Part shown: one piece after another, positions 58,760 through 64,000 of the stretch
Position numbering within the stretch: position 1 is the first letter of the stretch
How the letters are laid out: every line of letters begins with the position of its first letter
Source: Jacaranda mimosifolia
Taxonomy: Eukaryota; Streptophyta; Magnoliopsida; Lamiales; Bignoniaceae
Length of the DNA: 64,000 bases
Reading direction: 5' to 3'
Assembly (NCBI GenBank): GCA_018894105.1
Contig: CM032121.1
Span: 1,923,507-1,987,506, forward strand
Position numbers and translations under genes: made by a program
Notes under the pieces: model-generated
Told to the model about the DNA's origin: nothing
The model's input: the letters and a program-made list of their open reading frames with translations, nothing else
The model's database searches: none

Positions 58760-59548
58760 AATTATTATTATTATTATTATTATGAGATACAAAACGCATA
58801 CTAGGAAGTTGAAAATATTGAAAAAATTATTAAAAAAAATGAAAATGTTGGATAACCTTAATTAATAATGATGAAACTATAAAAGGAGAGGAATAAATTT
58901 ATCTGTTTTGATTTTTTTATTTGTGGAGTATTAATGTTATCGTTAAATCTATTTATGTAATCTGCCACTTTCTAATAAAATTAAATATAAAATTAAATAC
59001 AAAATTAATTACTTTTGCTACATGCCAAACAATTATTACCCATTTTTGGACTATTACAAGTTCCTAATCAGGATAACTAAGAATCTTTGCCTTATCAAAT
59101 TTGGTCAGACAACTCAGGTAGCCTTAATTAAAAATCTATTTATATAAAAAAAAAAATTCCTACTTACTGTAAATGAAGATAATTAATATATTTTGTGCTT
59201 AATGATAGATCACAAGATGCCAAATTTTATGTATTAATATAAATAGGCAACATATGTTTTTTATACAGTACATCCGTACTTTGTGTAATTTATTGCCAAT
59301 GGCGGCTATCATACATCTCGTGATTGATAATTTTAAAGTATTGTTATTTGTACTTTAAAATTTTTTATTCGTATTTTATTTTAAATTTTTGTATTAGATT
59401 ATTGATTAAAATATTTATTTACTTTTCAAATGTATTTGTATTAATTTACAAGACAAATATATCCTTTAATATAATAATTATCACTTTCAACTTTGTCACT
59501 CATAAAAATATTCCTTCCCAACTTGTCCAACTTAATATGAAATAACAA
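58333..59548. other. Intergenic, with a large trinucleotide tract
   Basis: Contains the microsatellite at 58681-58782; the rest is AT-rich without recognised features. Confidence 0.4.
58681..58782. repeat. (AAT)n/(ATT)n palindromic microsatellite
   Basis: About nine ATA/AAT units switch to about 16 ATT/TAT units and, after a short AAATT break, to a further eight. The change of phase makes the tract self-complementary. Confidence 0.9.
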
Positions 59549-60216
59549 TAGATTTGGCAAATGGGTACCCGTGAATAATCCAAGAATAGATAATGATAGG
59601 TTGAGTAAATTAAACCATAGGTAAAATTATCCCTTTTTTACTAGATATGAGATGGTGGATCCATTACGCATGACTATGAGGTAATCCACAGGTATCGGTA
59701 TGTTTATTTTTATTTTTTTATATTTGCAAGTAAATTAATATGTATATTTTAATTTACATAATATTATTCAAATATTACTTAAATAAAACTAATAAATGAT
59801 GCTACAAATTTTAAACATTATATTGAACGAGTACTTAAAGTATGTCAAGTATTTTAATTTAAAAAGTACAACTTAAACATTTAAATATTTATCAATTTTA
59901 ATTTATATTACATTTCGAAGTTTAAATTTAAATCTCATTATATGTCAACAAATTTTCAAACTAGAAACTTAAATACCACGTAAACATTGTTGTATCACAG
60001 AAAAATTGTTATATCCTCCAAATTATTTATAAGAATTAGAGAAAAGTTATATATATAGATATATGGTTGTTCATGGGTTACTTGAGGGTTGGGTCAAAAA
60101 ATAGTAGGTAACTAGGCGATGGGTACAATTACCCACATTTTATTGAGTGAGAAAATAAGGCATATTATCCACATTCTTTAAGTATCAACAGTGTGAGTGA
60201 TATTTTGTAAGATTTA
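59549..60216. mobile_element. hAT-like MITE, copy B of the family at 25758
   Basis: The left end TAGATTTGGCAAATGGGTACCC is near identical to that at 25758, and the right end read inward is TAAATCTTACAAAATATCAC. The 8-bp flanks aataacaa (59541-59548) and aataataa (60217-60224) match at 7 of 8. The interior aligns with 25758-26450 along its whole length (for example ATGTCAA, ATTATTCAAATATTACTTAAA). Confidence 0.75.
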
Positions 60217-60679
60217 AATAATAAAGTGCAGTGCTCTTTTCTTTCTTCATTTTACTTTTTTAATTGAAATAACTTTACATAGCAGTCTTCATGAAGTAAA
60301 GAAAGACCATATTTGGGGTATAAAAATATACTATTTTGGTAGTGATACTATCATTTTCCTATTAAAGTTCATAATCATGTTTTCAATGAGATGATTGAAT
60401 TTAAAAATGAGATAATCTATTCGTTTTTATGTGCTCTATCAGGTTTGACATGGAATGAATCAAAGCTAGAAATGAATCAAGATTATATTTAATAGGACAA
60501 AAAATAGTACACTAAGAGCATAATTATCTAGCAATTTAAAATAATTTATATTTTAAAAAATAAAGGGATACAATGGTCAATTCCTATAAACTAAAAATCA
60601 AGTGGAGTGCAAATAACAAATTTTGGAGTGTAAATAACAATACCCATAATTTTATTGTCATTTGTGAGAAATTATCATC
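60217..60679. other. Spacer
   Basis: AT-rich, nothing recognised. Confidence 0.35.
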
Positions 60680-63600
60680 TAAGTGCCATTTGATTTTGTT
60701 TTCAAAGCCTTTTTTATTTTTTTCTAAAAATAAAAATAAAAAACTATCAACTTCTTTCCTATTTTCAAAAATATTTTCATTTTTAATATATTTTTCCAAA
60801 CACACTATTACACACTCTCTCTATTTTTACTTTTTATTTTTTCAAACTCACATTTGTATGACTTTTAATACAAAATGTAACATCCCTAGAATTTTATTTT
60901 AATAATAATTTTGAATTTTGCCAAAATTGATAATTAAGATAATATCTAAACTCATAAACAATATATATATATATATAAATATATGTATGTTTTCTTAATT
61001 GGTGGGTTTAAATATAGATTTAGAGGATTGAATTCATCATTTTATTTTTTAATAGGGGTTAATGTTTGAAATTTTATTAGATTTGGATTCAATGTGAAAC
61101 CACCATTTAATTCTAGGACTTATTTGAGGTAAGTTTTGAATTGAAGGACTTAAAGTGTGGCCAGTAAAATTTCTAGGGGCTCAATTGAGATTATGAAAAT
61201 TTTTAATAATAAAAAATAAGTTTTTCTTTTTCCATTTCCTCCCCCTCCATTCATCATCTTCACCACCGTATACACACCATCTCTTCACCACCGGCAACAC
61301 TGAACTCCACTGTGAACCACCCCATATCAACCAACTGTCACCGTCACCCAACCACCTTGAACTTGGAAACCACCAAACCTGGGTCATTTCCTGCGAGAAA
61401 ACCTGCGAACTTAAGGAGGACCGACGAAAATGGAAGAGAAAATGGGTAATTGTTCTGGCGAATTTTGATGGCCAAAATTAGTACTGTTTTGTCGAGCTCA
61501 GCTCAAGGATCACACTAGTACTCTCGGATCATTGAGTGAACCACCGTAGAGGAAGAAACTCCACAAAAATCGCACAACGATGTTGGTGGAGGAGCTACTG
61601 TTTTCCAACGATTTGAGGGTCTTCCTGATGTCAAATTGAAAAACCAATTAGAGCATTGGATTCCTGGGGTTGAGGAGCAGCTTTTGGTGGCAGTTTCAAA
61701 ATTTTTCGATGGCAGCGGTGCAGTGACCAAACAGAATGTTTGTCTCATCGAGGAGAAGACATGCATGAAGACTGATCATCATTTCTCTTTTTTGATAATT
61801 CAATATTTGGGTAATTGTTCATAAATGAAATTTAGCTTTTTGCTTGTATTTGTATACATGTATTCCTTATTCAAACCTTGTATTTAGAAGGATAATGAAG
61901 GAAATGATTGATCAAAATAGCCATGCATAAGATTTGAACGTTCATGCATGATAATTAAGTTTATTGAATCTAATATGGTATTATTTCATGTGAACTATAG
62001 GTTAGATGGCTTATTAAGTATAGAAAACCCTAAATTTGTATTATAGCGACTTAGGTAACAAAATTTGGGATGTTATTAAAGTTAGATTGTTATTATTGAT
62101 TAGCATGTGTTATAAGAGTTAAATGGGTAAGTTAAGAACTCAATTGTATTATCTTATTAGGTGGCAAGGACTTGGGACCTAGAGACCAGTATGATTCTAA
62201 CTTATTGCTAAGGTTGACGAGGTAAGGATCCGCCAATTTGACAACCTTTATACCTTTCGATTCCGTGATAAGCCCATGTGAGGGTTATTATTGCTTTGAT
62301 TATCGTACTTTGATGAATGTTGTTACCCCTGTGAGGGTTCTATCGATTGATTCTTGATTTGTTTAAGCTTAATCTATAGTCATCGCTGAACTTGTTAGGT
62401 TCTGTTGATTGATATCTGTCGTGATTTGCTATTGATTCTCGAACCCTATGAGGTTCACTTAATTTGAAATTGATTGATAATTGTTCCATTTTATTAAAAA
62501 TAACTATCCAGATCGGCTTCTGTGAAGCTTTGTGAAAATTGATTTCTTTTTCTGAAAACTGAATTGTACGGCTTAATGGCCTGTGTTTTCTTTAAAACCG
62601 TTCTAAATGCACTGATTTACTATTCTAGTGCCATGAACTTTTACAATGTTATTGTATCATGCCTGTTGAATTGGTGTTTTGAGTGTCAAATATTGTATTG
62701 ATTTCCTTAATTTATCAGTATATCATGGATTTGCCGTGTTGGCATCATTGTTCAGTTATTTTGCCATGTTGGCAATTTATTGTTTAAAATATTGATTGAA
62801 AATGATACAAGGGAATTGTTGGGCCAAGAGCCTTGCCAAGCTGTTATGCTTATGCTACTATTTTGCCAAGTTGTCGTGCTTGTGCCACTATTGTTCCCAA
62901 GCTATCATACTTGTGCTATTGTTATTGTTGAGCTGTCATACTCGTGCCATTGAATTGTTATTAATTGATTGATTGTATTGTTAAGAAGGCATAAGGATAA
63001 TCTGATATGCATAATTGTTTCTAATTGATATGCATAGTCTGTTGGGTTTGCACTCTTAAATTGTTTTAGCTCGTGGAGTAATAAGGCTGGAGTGAGTTTT
63101 CAGTCTGGATCAAGTTGAAGCCAAGCCAATTGAGTTGTCTGTATTCCCTCCCGACTGTGATCGATTAAGATGCTCTAAACCTCCCAAGCAGCATCAATCG
63201 AGATGATCCCGAGCCTTTTGAGCTAACGGTTCCAGCATCCCGACCTAGCAATTGTTATTAACTAAAAAATATTCATTATCTTCATTCTAGCTTGTTTGAG
63301 CTTCCATAGTTTTGTGTTATCAAGCTTTATTATTATTATTATTGACTCTAGACAGCTATCTATTGCTTTGCTTTATTCCTTACTGAGTCCTCATAACTCA
63401 CCCTCGTACCATTTATTTTCTTTACAGACAGGAATGAGACTGGAGGCTTGAACTGAGAGTTATAGCCTGACATTTTGTATTAAGTTTGGTGAATGTATGT
63501 TCATATATGAATTCACCATTTAATATGTATAATTATTAGAAATGTTGTGATACGTCAGGAAGAACATGAGACTTTTGGTATGTATGTGTGATATTATATA

Positions 63601-63962
63601 TGTGGATATATGTTTTGAATTAAGATGGGTTATTAGTATGACTTCCGCACTCTGATATCGCTGTGGTTTATTGGAGAATTTTGGGAAAATTTTTATGGGC
63701 CTATCGGATATGTTGTTGCATGCTATAAGATTGATTTGAGTGGCATTCTGGCATTTGGGTGATATCCCAAGTGGGGGTGCTATACAGAAACACTATATTT
63801 TTCAAATACAACTCATTTTTAATCCTACATAATCATTACATTTTAAACAAAACCTCCAAACAACATTTTATTTTTAAAAATATATTTATAACTAACTTTT
63901 CACTATTTATTTTTTACTAGAAAATGAAAACACCTTCAAAAAACAAATCCAAATGGCCCTTA
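60680..63962. mobile_element. Inverted-repeat element (MITE) split by a long insertion
   Basis: The left end TAAGTGCCATTTGATTTTG and the right end read inward, TAAGGGCCATTTGGATTTG, pair over about 25 bp. The outer parts 60680-60875 and 63787-63962 are alike in base composition (T/A-rich with TTTTC runs) and would join into a MITE of about 400 bp. The middle is the candidate solo LTR. The target duplication is not resolved (CTA left, TTA right). Confidence 0.5.
60876..63786. repeat. Candidate solo LTR (about 2.9 kb)
   Basis: Begins TGTAACATCCC and ends GGGGGTGCTATACA, the inverted-end pattern (TGTAACACCCC...GGGGTGTTACA) of long Gypsy chromovirus LTRs. It has no coding. Inside are short repeats (TGCCATGTTGGC-like near 62735-62770; GCCAAGCTGTTATGCTTATGC-like, about four units, 62830-62950) and the block ACTCACCCTCGTACCATTTA near the end. 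The flanking 5-mers caaaa and gaaac match only at three positions. The orientation is not certain. Confidence 0.5.
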
Positions 63963-64000
63963 AGAAAATTCATAGAAGATTCTTTTTAGATATTTCTTCA

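Noticed and set aside
60573..60902. 109-codon frame rich in F, S and K
   Set aside because: AT-rich sequence inside an inverted-repeat element; no conserved motif.
1..64000. CRISPR arrays, rRNA genes, tRNA genes
   Set aside because: No regularly spaced direct repeats with unique spacers and no rRNA-like blocks; the only tRNA-like boxes belong to SINE-like elements.

Overview
The window is nuclear DNA from a flowering plant, most likely a dicot. Genes are sparse, introns are short and GT-AG, the background is very AT-rich, and transposable elements take up well over half of the sequence. The species cannot be named from the sequence.

Layout. (1) Positions 1-445 are the 3' end of a Helitron. 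(2) 948-2524 is an intact two-exon cytochrome P450 of the CYP71 clan, closest by eye to CYP736A. About 0.8 kb downstream, at 3363-4273, lies a chimeric relic: decayed histone H3 sequence running straight into a frameshifted copy of the P450 second exon. (3) 6103-11516 holds three minus-strand paralogous genes for small secreted ten-cysteine, defensin-like proteins. Each has a signal-peptide exon, a phase-1 intron and a cysteine-rich exon. SINEs, a foldback element and a MITE lie between them. (4) 12700-13765 is the broken 5' part of a chloroplast ABC1-like kinase gene (ABC1K8/OSA1 type), cut off by a complete Copia element at 14066-19350 whose target duplication is intact. (5) 19356-25750 is a mixture of retroelement debris, an isolated triosephosphate-isomerase exon, a possible PPR relic and a 1.5 kb terminal-inverted-repeat element. 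(6) 26864-28435 is an intact single-exon secreted proline-rich/LRR protein gene. (7) 28780-43520 is decayed Copia and Gypsy material, a probable Helitron relic and a recurring LTR-like repeat. (8) 44032-45264 is a foldback element with a 9-bp target duplication. (9) 45883-57155 is a full-length Gypsy element of the Tat type. It has matching LTRs, a TTTAT target duplication, a second RNase H, 3' tandem repeats, a decayed antisense ORF and a nested hAT-like MITE. (10) 57524-64000 holds more hAT-like MITEs, an (AAT)n/(ATT)n tract and a probable 2.9 kb solo LTR inside another inverted-repeat element.

Genes that look functional: the P450, the three secreted cysteine-rich proteins and the LRR protein. 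They are not a pathway; P450s and defensin-like peptides are both often linked to defence, but their proximity here may be chance. No CRISPR arrays, rRNA genes or convincing tRNA genes were seen, and no clearly new multi-gene system. The most unusual items are the H3-P450 chimera, the ten-cysteine peptide cluster, the Tat element with its antisense ORF, and the isolated TPI exon. All identifications are by eye, without database searches.
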